A stretch of 64,000 bases of DNA from Oscillatoria sp. FACHB-1406 (GCF_014698145.1 NZ_JACJSM010000018.1:1-64000), one strand, 5' to 3'. Counted from the stretch's first letter, positions 25,701 to 36,021 are shown. Translations and numbers: made by a program. The notes: generated by a model from the letters alone, not told the origin.

Positions 25701-26321
25701 TTATAATGAAGCTAACACAATCCATTGTTGAGGGGGTTCCCATCCCTCGCCCGATTCGCCAGTAGCCCAAGCTTTTAACTCCTCTACTTGGGATTCATCT
25801 AATTCAGGTCGAGGGGGATATGCAAGTCCTGCAATAATCTTCGAGTTTTTATCGTCTGGCTTATCTCCCTCAAAGGCGATATAACCGTCAGGACTTTTCA
25901 CGACTTCAAAATAGAAATATTGAACAAAATCCTCTGTATAAACATACTCCTGGAAGTCTCCTGCAAGGTTCTTGTATTGCTCTGGTAAAGTAAGAGTTCC
26001 TTGTGCTTCTTTCCCGGTAAGGAGATCGGAAATTTCCTGGCTATATTGAGGTTGGTTATGCTCTGCCTGGATATTAAGTGCCTGTGTGAATCTTGTCTTT
26101 AACTCCTTTTCCTCCTCCGTTTCCGCATCATCTAACCATGTCCACGCGATCAGTTGAGACATTTGCCTACAAGCGAGGGGCATTATCGCTCTTATCTCAT
26201 TGAATTTATCACTATCTCCAATCCAAGCGGCAAGCAGGCGCTCGAAATCTTTTCTTCCCTCCGACGAATTGACCAAAGTTTTGCGGATATCAAACTGAGT
26301 GCGATTTTGGTTATCGGTCAT
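25701..26321 (-). CDS. Conserved-looking protein of unknown function upstream of the YcaO gene
   Basis: This 206-residue acidic, soluble protein has no signal peptide or membrane segment and only one cysteine. It is Trp/Tyr-rich (AAWIGD, WTWLDD, YVYTEDFVQYFYFEV) with a Pro/Trp C-terminus (WEPPQQWIVLASL). I do not recognise a family. It lies between the c-type cytochrome gene and the YcaO gene, all on the minus strand, with a gap of ~260 bases to YcaO. It lacks a Cys/Ser/Thr-rich tail, so it is unlikely to be the modified peptide itself. It might be a partner protein. Confidence 0.75.
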   Translation of the reverse strand: MTDNQNRTQFDIRKTLVNSSEGRKDFERLLAAWIGDSDKFNEIRAIMPLACRQMSQLIAWTWLDDAETEEEKELKTRFTQALNIQAEHNQPQYSQEISDLLTGKEAQGTLTLPEQYKNLAGDFQEYVYTEDFVQYFYFEVVKSPDGYIAFEGDKPDDKNSKIIAGLAYPPRPELDESQVEELKAWATGESGEGWEPPQQWIVLASL

Positions 26322-26433
26322 AAGTTTACTCCTAATTAACGAGAGAAAAAACGGGTTGCAATACTGTTACTATAGTATACCCTTAAGTTCGCTGAAACAA
26401 AACTTTTCTTGGCTTCTATCTTTTTTGGCAGAA

Positions 26434-27855
26434 CTATTTAGCATACTCATCTAAGAGAAAACTGAAATCTGTACTCCTTTTTCGATCTTGGGTGAGCCTA
26501 GCCCCAGCATGACACTTTACACAAGAAGAATTCTGAGGTTCAGTATAGGTTTCCATCGTTACATTTGCTACAGGAGAAAATATAAAATTAGTTGGACTAT
26601 TGAAAAACTGGCTTACAGGAATACCCGCACAATTATTGGTATTATTTGAGAATAAACCACAAGGAAGTCCAAACATCCATTCCGTGCCGATAAGTTGGTA
26701 ATATTGCAATACTGAATTAATTTCTTGAAATTTTTTTCGCCACTGTTCATTCAGTTTTTTCGTGCTTAGAGACGGGCCTCTGTGGTCTAGCCGCTGTACC
26801 TGCGTTGGTTCTAGTTCTTTCATTTCTCCATTCTGCTCTTTCGTCACTGCATGAGGTGATTCTTTTCGCCAGAAGTATGTCTCATTTTTATCTCTCGTGT
26901 TATCTGGTAAGCACTTGTTGTTCACATTACAATCCAGGTTGCGTAAAGTTGGCTTTAAACTTGGAGAAATTGGGGGAACATTTACCTCTAGATTATCCAC
27001 TTGTTCAAACGTAGACCAAATCCAATTTTTATTGGCTGTTTTTTGAGCGATATGAAAACCGATCAAACCTAGCTCGACTTCTTCTTCGATGTCTTGGCCA
27101 GTCGTGCTGTATTTCGCGGGAATATGTAAAGTTTGCTTAGTCGTATAATAACGAGCTTTTTCTAGGGAAGAAGTGCTTGCATCGAACACCCGCCATGCTG
27201 CCTTAATTTCGATCGGTCTTGCTCCGTCGCTAGTGGAAAACTGAAATAAATTGCAATTCTCTTTCTTGTTTTCCTTTTCTTTACATTGGTCTAGAGTATC
27301 GTACTTCTCTAGTTTCTTGATTTCATTCCAACCGTTATCGCGAATTTGTTTAGCTTCATCTGGATTAACTCGAATTTCATACACGACATAGTTTTTCTGT
27401 TGGTCAATTAAGGGAAGCTTAACTTCTTTCGGCCTATCGTTGCCTTCTCTTTCATCGGCTTCTTCTCCTTCTTTCGATAGGGCAAGTCTAATCGTTTTTT
27501 CACATTTTTTATGCAACTCGGTAGAGGTTTGTCCATCCTGTTGAAATACTTCTTCAGGATGCTCGTAGCATTGCCAAACCCTTGGTGCGTCAGGATATAA
27601 ACCAATAGTTGATTGGTTTTCGGGTTCGATTGGATTCCCGTTTTCATCGGTTGGCCAGTTCAGTGCCACGAAAGACTGCCAAGAGAATGGATTAAAATTT
27701 TCTGCTTTGTCGTCTGTGGTAGCTAAGTCTGACGGTAATTTAGATGTGAAAACTATGTTCGGATCGGTATAATTTGTCGCTTTTACGGCTAGGGAAAACC
27801 CTGCGGTAATAACTATTGAAATAGCCATTAAAATCAAGAAGGAACGTTTCATCAC
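26434..27855 (-). CDS. Exported single-heme c-type cytochrome-like protein
   Basis: The 473-residue protein begins with a signal sequence (MMKRSFLILMAISIVITAGFS, cleavage expected after AVKA near residue 26). It has one heme c attachment motif, SCVKCHAGA, close to the C-terminus (about residue 445). The body shows conserved-looking blocks FNPFSWQSFVALNWP, NYVVYEIRVN, IEIKAAWRVF, LGLIGFHIAQKT and WIWSTFEQVDN, seen in a family of periplasmic proteins of unknown role. Several extra Cys pairs may form disulfides. It is expected in the periplasm or thylakoid lumen. It is the first gene of the minus-strand run leading to the YcaO gene. Confidence 0.8.
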   Translation of the reverse strand: MMKRSFLILMAISIVITAGFSLAVKATNYTDPNIVFTSKLPSDLATTDDKAENFNPFSWQSFVALNWPTDENGNPIEPENQSTIGLYPDAPRVWQCYEHPEEVFQQDGQTSTELHKKCEKTIRLALSKEGEEADEREGNDRPKEVKLPLIDQQKNYVVYEIRVNPDEAKQIRDNGWNEIKKLEKYDTLDQCKEKENKKENCNLFQFSTSDGARPIEIKAAWRVFDASTSSLEKARYYTTKQTLHIPAKYSTTGQDIEEEVELGLIGFHIAQKTANKNWIWSTFEQVDNLEVNVPPISPSLKPTLRNLDCNVNNKCLPDNTRDKNETYFWRKESPHAVTKEQNGEMKELEPTQVQRLDHRGPSLSTKKLNEQWRKKFQEINSVLQYYQLIGTEWMFGLPCGLFSNNTNNCAGIPVSQFFNSPTNFIFSPVANVTMETYTEPQNSSCVKCHAGARLTQDRKRSTDFSFLLDEYAK

Positions 27856-27932
27856 CTAGACCTCTATGATTGGGGTTATGAAAATAGACGAATTGCGTAA
27901 CTAGAACGACTGATGATTTTATTGATCGACGG

Positions 27933-29279
27933 CTACTTAAAGCGATCGCGGAAATACTGCCGATACAACTCGCAACTCACTGTCGCGCGATCGCCGTGTA
28001 AATTGACCAATCCCATACTTTTCAGTTTCGATGCCTCCACAAAACCCAACTCCACCGGCGTACTGCTCTTGACAACGCGCGCAAATGCTGCTAGTAACTC
28101 CGGCTCCTGTTGGAGGTTCCAGAGTTCTCGCTGTAAGCGATCGCGATAAATTCCCTCAGCAACCGAAGCAGTTTGCAACACTTGCTCTAGCGTGACTTCA
28201 GCGCGCCCGATATGATAAAGCGCTAATCGTACTAAATAAGGATTTCCGTTGACAAAAACCCTCAGTCGCTCGGCCTCTTCAACCGACAAATCCAGTTTTT
28301 GCCGTTTCGCCAAATCCTGCACTTGCTCGCAACTAAAGGGCGGCAGTTCGATCGGTAGCCCCACGTTAAAGGGCGATCGATTAGCACTCAGCGGGATATA
28401 CATTTGGGCAGAGCGCACCACAATTAAGCGGAGTTTCCGCCAAATCTCCCGATTTTTGGCTTCTTCGTGCCAAGTTCGTAACAATCCGAAAAAGTCGCTG
28501 GCTAGGTTGGGATGGGCAAACAAGCGATCGCTCTCGTCTAAAGCAATGACGATCTGTTTATCGGTTGCAGCCAGCAAATACTGCTCGAAGTACATCTTGC
28601 AGCTAATCTGACTGCCAAAAATATCGTCCCAATATTCCGCCATCTGATTTTCCAGTTGCAGTCCCAAACCGACGTTGGCGCAAAACCACCGCAAAAACTT
28701 ATCTAAATCTTGGACGATTTCCCGGTCTGCTAACTGAAAATCGATCGCGACGGTATGATAGCCTTGCTCGGTCGCTTTCTGGAGAATCCTTGCAACTAGG
28801 GAGGTTTTTCCCATGCGGCGGGGTGCTTGGATGCAGATCAGCGCTCCGGGCTGCAAAATAGTCTTGTAACACTGAAGCTCAATCGGGGGGCGCTCGATAT
28901 AGAGGCATGAATCCAAGGGGACTTGACCGATTGGCAATTCCACCTCGAGTTCGTTTTTGGGTGGGGGTGGGCTATCCGATTCTTCAACCCTATCGCCCTG
29001 ACGAAATACCCAGAAATAGTCGCCTTCCTCCAAGCTCGAGTTAAAGGCGCGGAAATACCTTTTGAGCGTATTGCGATCGACTCCAACTTCTCGTGCGTGG
29101 ATCTTCATCGCGGTATTGATAGCCAACCCCGTGCGATCGCTAATTTTTTCTAAAGTATACCTAGCCCCACCGTTATCCCGAAATTCTGCCTCAGCTTTAG
29201 CCGCTTCTAGCTTCTGCAATCCTTGTAGGGTAAGAATTACACCTCGTCTGCGCTTTGGCTTGTTCGGCTCCTTTATCAC
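27933..29279 (-). CDS. AAA-like ATPase with N-terminal HTH-like domain
   Basis: This 448-residue protein starts at a GTG (29279). The N-terminal ~85 residues (RRRGVILTLQGLQKLEAAK ... YTLEKISDRTGL) form a helix-turn-helix-like unit common in cyanobacterial NTPase regulators. The ATPase has Walker A APRRMGKTSLVARIL (about 155-170) and Walker B IVIALDESDRLF (about 245), followed by FNVGLPIELPPFS. It ends in a winged-helix-like region (RVVKSSTPVELGF). It resembles the C-terminal AAA-like module of the 1911-residue kinase at 16204-21939, notably NRSPFNVG versus NRTPFNVG. It is probably a STAND-like signalling ATPase; the role is unknown. Confidence 0.88.
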   Translation of the reverse strand: MIKEPNKPKRRRGVILTLQGLQKLEAAKAEAEFRDNGGARYTLEKISDRTGLAINTAMKIHAREVGVDRNTLKRYFRAFNSSLEEGDYFWVFRQGDRVEESDSPPPPKNELEVELPIGQVPLDSCLYIERPPIELQCYKTILQPGALICIQAPRRMGKTSLVARILQKATEQGYHTVAIDFQLADREIVQDLDKFLRWFCANVGLGLQLENQMAEYWDDIFGSQISCKMYFEQYLLAATDKQIVIALDESDRLFAHPNLASDFFGLLRTWHEEAKNREIWRKLRLIVVRSAQMYIPLSANRSPFNVGLPIELPPFSCEQVQDLAKRQKLDLSVEEAERLRVFVNGNPYLVRLALYHIGRAEVTLEQVLQTASVAEGIYRDRLQRELWNLQQEPELLAAFARVVKSSTPVELGFVEASKLKSMGLVNLHGDRATVSCELYRQYFRDRFK

Positions 29280-29491
29280 TCTTCTTTTCGGCTCTCATGA
29301 TTGCAAGATAAGAGCAATTTTACCAACTTAAGCAACTGAATCGTGCTTAATGTATAAAAATTACCATCCCCAAAATCTTCGCTAGTGCCGCTTTGGGTTA
29401 ATGAGCTTCTAGACCTCTTAACTTGCGATCTCACAAAAGCAAGACCATCGACACAGTTGGAAACTACCGATAAAATTTGACGATCGGTCAT
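29276..29491 (-). CDS. Possible small protein translationally coupled to the AAA-like ATPase
   Basis: The 71-codon frame ends in TGA overlapping the GTG start of the ATPase gene (GTGA at 29276-29279), an arrangement typical of coupled genes. The sequence (MTDRQILSVVSNCVDGLAF ... LLKLVKLLLSC) has an amphipathic or hydrophobic C-terminal helix and no recognised family. It could equally be a chance frame. Confidence 0.35.
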   Translation of the reverse strand: MTDRQILSVVSNCVDGLAFVRSQVKRSRSSLTQSGTSEDFGDGNFYTLSTIQLLKLVKLLLSCNHESRKEE

Positions 29492-29656
29492 AGGTCGTCA
29501 AAAAGTTTAACATCTTTGCTTAGCTTTTCGCTTTTAATTCAATCTTTGTAAAAGATAAGCAGGGTTATCGAGCCTAAAAAATTGGAAACTGAAAAATAAG
29601 AATAGGCAGCGCAGAACGCCTACCTCAAACAATGCTTCTTTAGCACAGCTTGATTT

Positions 29657-29685
29657 TTGCCATTTTTCCTGAAACTATTTATAAT
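29657..29685 (+). promoter_or_regulatory. Sigma-70-type promoter of sppA
   Basis: TTGCCA (29657-29662), 17-base spacing and a perfect TATAAT (29680-29685). Transcription would begin near 29692, leaving a leader of about 26 bases before the ATG at 29718. Confidence 0.7.
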
Positions 29686-29717
29686 AGGATTAGTTATAAT
29701 CAAAAACTTAGTATTCA

Positions 29718-30542
29718 ATGGTTTGGCCTTTTAAACCCAAGAAACGCAAACAAATTGCTCGAGTTGAAATTACGGGCGCGATCGCCTCAGAAACGCGCAA
29801 ACGCCTGCTCAAAGCCTTCAAAACCATTGAAGAAGCCAAATATCCCGCCCTCCTACTCCGCATCGACTCTCCCGGCGGCACGGTTGGCGACTCCCAGGAA
29901 ATTTACGCCGCCCTCAAACGCCTGCGCGAAAAAGGCGTAAAAGTCGTCGCTAGTTTCGGCAACATTTCCGCCTCTGGGGGCGTATACGTCGGCGTAGGAG
30001 CCGATAAAATCGTTGCCAACCCCGGCACAATTACCGGCAGCATCGGCGTAATTCTGCGCGGAAACAACCTCGAACGCCTGCTCGATAAAATCGGCGTATC
30101 CTTCAAAACTGTCAAATCCGGGCCTTATAAAGATATCCTTGCCTTCGATCGCGAAGCCACCCCCGAAGAACTCCACATCCTCCAAGAACTCATCGACACC
30201 AGCTACCAACAGTTCGTCGAAACCGTCGCCAGCGAACGCAACCTAGCCGTCGAAACCGTCAAAACCTTTGCCGACGGGCGCGTTTTCACCGGACAGCAAG
30301 CCCTAGCCCTCGGAGTCATCGATCGCCTCGGAACCGAAGAAGACGCGCGCCGCTGGACGGCGGAACTCGTCGGACTGGATCCCGAAAAAACCAAATGCAC
30401 CACCATCGAAGAGAAAAAATCTCGCCTCTCGCGCCTGCTTTCCGGACAAACCCAAAGCAAACCCCGCTTTCACAGCGCCCTTAACTGGGTAGAATTTGAA
30501 CTGAGTACCAGCGGACAGCCGTTATGGTTGTACCGTCCTTAA
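29718..30542 (+). CDS. sppA: Signal peptide peptidase SppA-like S49 serine protease
   Basis: The 274-residue protein has the S49 blocks RIDSPGGTVGDSQEIY, NISASGGVYV with the nucleophile Ser86, and SGPYKDI with the general base Lys138. The Ser-Lys spacing of 52 equals that of the short bacterial SppA enzymes. There is no clear N-terminal membrane anchor (MVWPFKPKKRKQIA). The family cleaves leftover signal peptides or acts in membrane stress. The C-terminal ~40 residues (GQTQSKPRFHS) are variable. A good promoter lies directly upstream. Confidence 0.93.
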   Translation: MVWPFKPKKRKQIARVEITGAIASETRKRLLKAFKTIEEAKYPALLLRIDSPGGTVGDSQEIYAALKRLREKGVKVVASFGNISASGGVYVGVGADKIVANPGTITGSIGVILRGNNLERLLDKIGVSFKTVKSGPYKDILAFDREATPEELHILQELIDTSYQQFVETVASERNLAVETVKTFADGRVFTGQQALALGVIDRLGTEEDARRWTAELVGLDPEKTKCTTIEEKKSRLSRLLSGQTQSKPRFHSALNWVEFELSTSGQPLWLYRP

Positions 30543-30630
30543 AATCGAGATTGTTGAGATTGACTGAGAAAGGATAAAAATCCCCACAGCAAAATTTACA
30601 ATCGAGATGAGAACAGTGGAGGATTGTGTT

Positions 30631-30999
30631 GTGGATTGGAAAGTTCGGGCTATTCGCGGGGCGACAACCGCTTCAGAAAACACAGAAGAAGCGATCGCAG
30701 TCGCAGTGCGGGAATTGATCGACGAGTTAGAGGAGCGCAATCAACTCGATCCCGAAGAAATTGTTAACGTCGTATTCACTGCCACCCGCGATTTAGATGC
30801 CATCTTTCCCGCCGCGATCGCGCGCGAACGTCCCCATTGGGATAGCGTCCCTCTCCTCGACTGCCAGCAGATGCACGTTGAAGGGAGCCTAGAGCGCTGT
30901 ATTCGCGTCCTCATCCAAATCAACACGCCCCTTCCTCAGTGCAAAATGATTCACGTTTACCTCGGTAACGCCAAGCATTTGCGCCCGGATTGGAGTTAG
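30631..30999 (+). CDS. aroH: Chorismate mutase, AroH class
   Basis: I chose the GTG at 30631 (MDWKVRAIRGATT) because GGAGG ends 8 bases before it and the family starts at this point; an ATG at 30607 is in frame. The 122-residue trimeric AroH-type enzyme converts chorismate to prephenate for Phe/Tyr synthesis. Family residues visible are RAIRGATT, FTATRDLDAIFPA, and CQQMHVEGSLERCIRVL with the active-site Glu and Arg. Confidence 0.94.
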   Translation: MDWKVRAIRGATTASENTEEAIAVAVRELIDELEERNQLDPEEIVNVVFTATRDLDAIFPAAIARERPHWDSVPLLDCQQMHVEGSLERCIRVLIQINTPLPQCKMIHVYLGNAKHLRPDWS

Positions 31000-31012
31000 G
31001 AATAATGGTCAA

Positions 31013-31113
31013 TAGCGCTAGGCAGATCGGTTAGGACATTAAGTAGGGTGGGCAGCGCCCACCAGCCAATGCTTTCAGCTTTAGAGAGCGTTCATTCTTC
31101 GGTGAGTAGCGCT
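31013..31113. repeat. MITE-like 101-bp repeat, copy 1
   Basis: The repeat has ends TAGCGCTA and GAGTAGCGCT, with the palindrome GGTGGGCAGCGCCCACC inside. It is nearly identical in reverse orientation to 61276-61377. It is noncoding and sits just after aroH. Confidence 0.88.
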
Positions 31114-31150
31114 CTAATTCGGAATTCAAAACTATAAATTGCTAAATAAA

Positions 31151-31193
31151 TCCGGTCGAACAAAGCGCATTTTACTGCCTTCGTTCGACCGGA
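31151..31193 (-). terminator. Hairpin downstream of groEL
   Basis: TCCGGTCGAAC (31151-31161) and GTTCGACCGGA (31183-31193) form an 11-bp stem with a 21-base loop, about 40 bases after the groEL stop. On the minus strand it is followed by TTTATTTAG. It is a plausible terminator with a modest T-tract. Confidence 0.55.
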
Positions 31194-31232
31194 ATTTAAA
31201 TCGATTTTTAGACCGATTCAGCCTTTGGATAA

Positions 31233-32864
<1,632 letters not shown>

Positions 32865-32936
32865 CTATGGATGCAGGTTAAATGGAGTGGGTGAGGGTTT
32901 TAAAGTTAAGATTTGACCGAGGGCGATCGCGAAAAA

Positions 32937-33248
32937 TTATGCGACAGCCGCCAGAATGTCTTTTTCCGATAAGAGAACGTAGTCTTCGCCGCCGAGTTTG
33001 ATGTCAGTACCGGCGTACTTGGAGTAGAGAACTTGGTCGCCGACTTTGACTTCTAAGGCAACGCGGCTGCCGTCGTCTTTGACCTTGCCGGGACCAACTG
33101 CCACAACTTCGCCGACTTGGGGTTTTTCTTTAGCAGTGTCGGGTAATAAGATGCCCCCTGCGGTTTTTTCTTCAGAAGCGCTAACTTTCACGAAGACGCG
33201 ATCGGCGAGGGGGGTAACGGTAGAAACGTTAATGCTTAGTGCTGCCAT
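32937..33248 (-). CDS. groES: Co-chaperonin GroES
   Basis: The start at 33248 ([21 protein letters not shown]) gives 103 residues, the normal length; the frame opens 16 codons earlier through the leader. The mobile loop [14 protein letters not shown] and the closing domain [10 protein letters not shown] are present, as is [19 protein letters not shown]. It caps the GroEL ring during folding. The ATG is 51 bases after the CIRCE element. Confidence 0.97.
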   Translation of the reverse strand: MAALSINVSTVTPLADRVFVKVSASEEKTAGGILLPDTAKEKPQVGEVVAVGPGKVKDDGSRVALEVKVGDQVLYSKYAGTDIKLGGEDYVLLSEKDILAAVA

Positions 33249-33299
33249 AGGGGTTATTCCTAAATTACTCCTGAAGTTAAAGTAAGCGGAAAGCAAGTT

Positions 33300-33326
33300 T
33301 TAGCACTCTCACCTTCCGAGTGCTAA
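33300..33326. promoter_or_regulatory. CIRCE operator (HrcA site) of groESL
   Basis: It is a perfect TTAGCACTC-N9-GAGTGCTAA. This is the binding site of the heat-shock repressor HrcA, upstream of groES as in other cyanobacteria. Confidence 0.97.
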
Positions 33327-33499
33327 TGTAGCGAATTGCGGCGACAGGACGCAACAGTTTGCGTTGTACGGTTATCCGAACCGGGAGGGGTGAAGAATGA
33401 TGAATGCGGAATTATGAATTGTGAATGATGAATGCTGAATTATCCGAAAGCATTGATATCCCTCACCCCCGGCCCCTCTCCCGATCCCCCCTAACCCCC

Positions 33500-33707
33500 C
33501 TTACTAAAGCTACTGTGTACACACAAGTAGACAATTGAGACCCCCAATCTGTATAAGCCTTGCTAGGCAAGGCTTTCACAATTCAGAGTTGATTCTTAAC
33601 AACTCAAGCTTATTGAGAAAGAGAAACGAGCCATCGGCTCTTGAGACATCGGAATGTTCCGAAACGGTTCCGCGATCGAGATGTGTGTACACAGTAGCTT
33701 ACTAAAG
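33500..33707. mobile_element. 188-bp non-autonomous transposon-like element with 10-bp target duplication
   Basis: The element is 33510-33697 with perfect 15-bp terminal inverted repeats CTACTGTGTACACAC and GTGTGTACACAGTAG. It is flanked on both sides by the direct repeat CTTACTAAAG (33500-33509 and 33698-33707), a clear target duplication. Removing it restores CCCCCC-TTACTAAAG-GGGG, a common cyanobacterial palindromic repeat, so it landed in another repeat. An inner hairpin GCCTTGCTAGGCAAGGC is present. There is no transposase, so it must have been moved in trans. Confidence 0.88.
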
Positions 33708-33809
33708 GGGGAAAATGCGAGGGGAGAAAGAACAGTAGAATGGGAGTTCCGGCTTCTAATGCACATTAGGCGTGAATTGTGAATGATGAGGGGTGAGGGA
33801 TGAGGGGTT

Positions 33810-33856
33810 AATTACGAATTACGAATTACGAATTACGAATTACGAATTACGAACTA
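33810..33856. repeat. STRR heptamer array (AATTACG units)
   Basis: Six AATTACG units and a partial one sit just downstream of the gene at 33873 (minus strand). The unit is a circular permutation, on the other strand, of the array at 9932-10012. Confidence 0.92.
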
Positions 33857-33872
33857 CAAAGCTTTCCCAATC

Positions 33873-34475
33873 CTAGCGATCGCTACTGACTGAGGTTTTA
33901 GTCAGGGGGGCGCTGACTTGCTGGGTCTGCACGAGTTGGAGATTATACCCCAGCCAAAAACTCGTACCGCCCAAAAGCGCGATCGCGGCTACCAAAGTTC
34001 CCGTCAGCAGGCGGACTTGCGATCGCAACTCTTTCACCTCGCGATCGCGCACAACCAAGAGTTTACTATGCTCTCCGGGCTTCTCTGTCAGAGTCTGCTC
34101 GATTTTTTTCGGCAGCTTTTCCGGTTTAAACTGCACCTGCGAGTACAGCCAATTCACGATTAGCTGCGGGCAATTTTGCTTAAACCAGCGCAACGCCAAC
34201 ATTCTGAATGCGGGTTTCGACAGTCGCGCGATCGACTTCATCGTGCGATTCACCGGATGTGCCTGAAAGCGAACATCAATCCAATTCACCGCACCCACAT
34301 CGTAGAGCGCATCCAGAATCATCTTAACCGTCGTCTCTTGAGAATAGATTAAATGTTCTATCAGCAGCAGAATGTCCCGCTTTCTCTGCACTTGCATCCG
34401 CTGCTCTTGGGAGTCAGTTAATTTTTCTAGCGGGGTGTCGGAAGAAGAAGGCAACATCTTCACCTTAGCAGTCAC
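33873..34475 (-). CDS. Membrane-anchored protein of unknown function
   Basis: The 200-residue protein has a charged helical N-terminal half (QRKRDILLLIEHLIYSQE, NWIDVRFQAHPVNRTMKSIARL). One membrane helix near the C-terminus is at about residues 158-180 (LLTGTLVAAIALLGGTSFWLGY), followed by a short polar tail. It resembles a cyanobacterial conserved hypothetical protein. No domain of known function is recognised. The STRR array lies immediately after its stop. Confidence 0.8.
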   Translation of the reverse strand: MTAKVKMLPSSSDTPLEKLTDSQEQRMQVQRKRDILLLIEHLIYSQETTVKMILDALYDVGAVNWIDVRFQAHPVNRTMKSIARLSKPAFRMLALRWFKQNCPQLIVNWLYSQVQFKPEKLPKKIEQTLTEKPGEHSKLLVVRDREVKELRSQVRLLTGTLVAAIALLGGTSFWLGYNLQLVQTQQVSAPLTKTSVSSDR

Positions 34476-35074
34476 ATCCTCTTTACCTTAGCAGTTGTAA
34501 GCTCCAGACCGCAGGCAATTTTGAGGGAACCCACCTCAAGTCCGACAACCCTCGCCGATCTCTACGAAACATTAAGCAAATATTTAAGGGCGTTACGAAC
34601 TGTAAAGATTAATCAAAGGATAGATCGCCACCCAAAAAGAATGCTAACTTAATAAGTAAGCACAACGAAGGCAAAAGAAACTTCGCTAAAACAATCAGAT
34701 TCAAGCTTGTGCTTCCGGCTTGGGGTCTGGGCAGTAAATTCCGGCACTGTTAGCCAAAACCCGCATCATTAACACAACAGAAGATGGATTCTTATTCGCC
34801 TAGCATTTGTTGTTTACTGTAATAATGAGTTGAAACAAATGGTTGGGATGCTTTAAGCTAGCTCCGAGTAAGAGCCATAATCATCACACCTGAAACGGCG
34901 TTAAGATGCAAAAAAACCGAAGGAATACTGCTAGAAAAAAGTAAAACTTTAGTTAGAGAGTAACATCAAATAATCGTTCATTACCATCGTTCGTTTCGGA
35001 ACCCGCCGCTTGCCGCAATGTTTTTCTAATTGGGCAGTTAGGCGGGTTAGCTTTTTGGGATCAATTAAATCGCT
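34476..35074. other. 600-base region without a protein gene
   Basis: No open frame over 60 codons or tRNA fold was seen. The block 34665-34860 is not repeat-like (no STRR or HIP1 clusters). It has short complementary segments such as CAAGC...GCTTG (about 34704-34723) and GGGT...ACCC (about 34724-34763), so a noncoding RNA is possible, but no family is recognised. Confidence 0.35.
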
Positions 35075-35941
35075 TCAATATTCAACCTTAAAAGCATCAA
35101 CGTAATCGCGAACAAATTGCTCGAAGGGAATCGGAGGTTTGCCAGTAATATCTTGCACGGTCGGTAAAATTGTTGCATAATCTCCGGCTTTTTGGCGATC
35201 GTACAACCCTAAAACCATATCAATTTGTATTTCGGGAATTTGGTTGCTTTGCATCGCTTGACGAGCAATTTCGGGCGGGATATCGACATAGGTAATTGTT
35301 CTCCCCAATACCGCAGAAAGAATACTCGCAACCTCGGAATTGTTAAGAGCTTCTGAGCCGGTTAAGGTGTAAGCTTGACCTTGATAACCCCCTTGCATCA
35401 GAACCCGTGCAGCAACAGCAGCAACATCGCGAATATCGATGAAACTAATTTTGCCGTCGCCTAGAGGGAGATAAAAAGCATTTTCGGCTTTAATACTGGC
35501 ACTGGTATAAATGATGTAATTTTGATAGAAAGAGTTCGGGCGTAAAAAGGTATAAGGAATACCTGAAGAGGCGATCGCGCTTTCCGAAGTTCCGTGACTC
35601 TGCCCTAAAAGCAGATCGGGTTCAGTATCCACACCCATTACTGAAAGTTTAACAATCTGCTCGATTCCCGATGCTTTTGCCGCTTCCAAACAGGTTAAAT
35701 CGAATTCAACCAGGTTCGGTGCGAGGGGAGTCATTAAAAACGCTTTATTGACACCAGCGAAGGCAGAACGCACAGTATCCGGTCGATTGAGGTCGAATTC
35801 AACCCGTTCGACTTCGGGGGGAAGTTCGCTAGCGCGCGATCGCACTGCCGCCCGTACCTTAGCGCCCATTGCAACGAGATGCTTAACAACTTCGCGCCCA
35901 ACATTGCTGTTTGCGGCGGTTACTAAAATCGTTTCGGTCAT
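35075..35941 (-). CDS. NmrA-like NAD(P)-binding oxidoreductase/regulator
   Basis: The 288-residue atypical short-chain dehydrogenase has a Rossmann start MTETILVTAANSNVGREVVKHL, then VKLSVMGVD, TFLRPNSFYQNY and SFIDIRDVA, typical of NmrA/QOR2-type proteins. Members are quinone reductases or redox sensors. It is divergent from an HxlR regulator, with a 125-base gap. This frequent pairing is usually a regulator and its redox-stress target. Confidence 0.9.
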   Translation of the reverse strand: MTETILVTAANSNVGREVVKHLVAMGAKVRAAVRSRASELPPEVERVEFDLNRPDTVRSAFAGVNKAFLMTPLAPNLVEFDLTCLEAAKASGIEQIVKLSVMGVDTEPDLLLGQSHGTSESAIASSGIPYTFLRPNSFYQNYIIYTSASIKAENAFYLPLGDGKISFIDIRDVAAVAARVLMQGGYQGQAYTLTGSEALNNSEVASILSAVLGRTITYVDIPPEIARQAMQSNQIPEIQIDMVLGLYDRQKAGDYATILPTVQDITGKPPIPFEQFVRDYVDAFKVEY

Positions 35942-36021
35942 GGCTGAGGTTCCAGATAATGGTACACAATTGAAACAGACTAGAACAGCGTTCGGTTCGC
36001 TTTAGTTTTACTTAACACAAG

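Larger units (their letters stand above)
33327..33872. other. Repeat-rich intergenic region upstream of groESL
   Basis: No gene is seen. Besides the groESL promoter area it holds GAATGAT/GAATTAT-type heptamers (about 33398-33441), a C-rich CCCCCTAACCCCCCTTACT palindrome half, the 188-bp element (33510-33697) and an STRR array (33810-33856). Confidence 0.75.

Noticed and set aside
25607..25768. 53-codon plus-strand GTG frame as a possible RiPP precursor next to the YcaO gene
   Set aside because: It is on the opposite strand, overlaps the 3' end of the 206-residue gene and has no Cys/Ser/Thr-rich core.
34476..35074. Known ncRNA such as 6S RNA, tmRNA or a riboswitch
   Set aside because: No diagnostic motif could be recognised by eye; left as an unexplained region.
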